Origin: Leptolyngbyaceae cyanobacterium RM1_1_2
Lineage (GTDB): Bacteria; Cyanobacteriota; Cyanobacteriia; Phormidesmidales; Phormidesmidaceae
Direction of reading: 5' to 3'
NCBI GenBank assembly: GCA_012032345.1
Contig: JAAUQI010000005.1
Location: 1 to 64,000, forward strand
DNA length: 64,000 bases
Shown here: piece after piece, positions 63,919 through 64,000 of the stretch
How the letters are laid out: each line of letters opens with the position of its first letter
Numbering within the stretch: position 1 is the stretch's first letter
Notes under the pieces: model-generated
Databases searched by the model: none
What the model was told of the DNA's origin: nothing
Seen by the model: the letters and a program-made list of their open reading frames with translations, nothing else
Translations under genes and position numbers: made by a program

Positions 63919-64000
63919 GTGTAGGTTGGATGGAACGAAGTGAAACCCAACGCCAACAACGGTTTAGTTGAGTTACGCCAAAGCTTCACCCAACCTACAG
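63919..64000. repeat. Dispersed palindromic repeat, family 2, copy B
   Basis: Begins GTGTAGGTTGGATGGAAC and runs to the window edge, ending GCTTCACCCAACCTACAG, the inverse of its start. It aligns with 26342-26421 with about ten mismatches in 80. It may extend slightly beyond the window. Confidence 0.85.

Noticed and set aside
1-64000. CRISPR arrays, complete insertion sequences, prophage genes, rRNA genes
   Set aside because: I looked for regularly spaced repeats, transposase and phage motifs, and rRNA signatures and saw none. The frequent GCGATCGC octamers are the HIP1 motif, not an array.

Overview
The window is chromosomal DNA from a cyanobacterium. It carries psaE, ndhO, psb34, a plant-type ferredoxin of the FdC2 kind, a cyanobacteriochrome-type phototaxis operon and a probable synechoxanthin gene pair. 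It is also dense in the HIP1 palindrome GCGATCGC. The species cannot be named from the sequence alone. Coding density is high and most genes are conserved cyanobacterial ones. No CRISPR array, rRNA operon or complete insertion sequence is visible.

Layout. 1-5860: the end of an unknown gene, tRNA-Phe, small conserved proteins, tRNA-Ser, ferredoxin, a nuclease-like lipoprotein, an inositol-phosphatase-family enzyme and a DnaJ/TPR protein. 5858-14880: hisZ (frameshifted), a bacterial ferredoxin, mutL, a rhodanese-like protein, an ABC ATPase, carB and a 51-residue protein. 14950-20350: a phosphoesterase (frameshifted), ndhO, mdh, then an accessory stretch. That stretch holds a dead Uma2 nuclease fragment, a MITE-like repeat and a three-gene minus-strand cassette (coiled coil, small basic protein, HNH nuclease) between imperfect 30-bp direct repeats. 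20590-27370: a dual-RCK channel-like protein, cruE-cruH, psaE and mutM. 27460-38600: a Gld-type ABC export cluster, a second ABC exporter, a NERD protein, psb34, a pentapeptide protein and tsaB. 38640-49000: an alpha/beta hydrolase, then the minus-strand operon pixG-pixH-pixI-pixJ-pixL. 49000-51008: a 2-kb stretch with no convincing gene. 51009-60641: a cellulose-synthase-type operon (beta-barrel, TPR, BcsB, BcsA with PilZ, lipoprotein). 60642-64000: a membrane protein, a pentapeptide protein, glutathione peroxidase and a dispersed repeat.

How genes work together. The pix operon is a complete light-sensing chemotaxis-like pathway, and PixJ carries two GAF domains with both cysteine motifs of DXCF cyanobacteriochromes. 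The bcs block should make a beta-glucan under c-di-GMP control. Its outer-membrane module is split into separate barrel and TPR genes, unlike classical BcsC. The cruE-cruH pair should convert beta-carotene to an aromatic dicarboxylic carotenoid.

A quality signal runs through the window. Six conserved genes contain seven apparent frameshifts, and every one can be repaired by adding one base to a short run of the same base. This looks more like systematic base-calling loss than gene decay, though raw reads would be needed to decide. The most interesting poorly described unit is the direct-repeat-flanked coiled-coil/HNH cassette at about 17456-19167.
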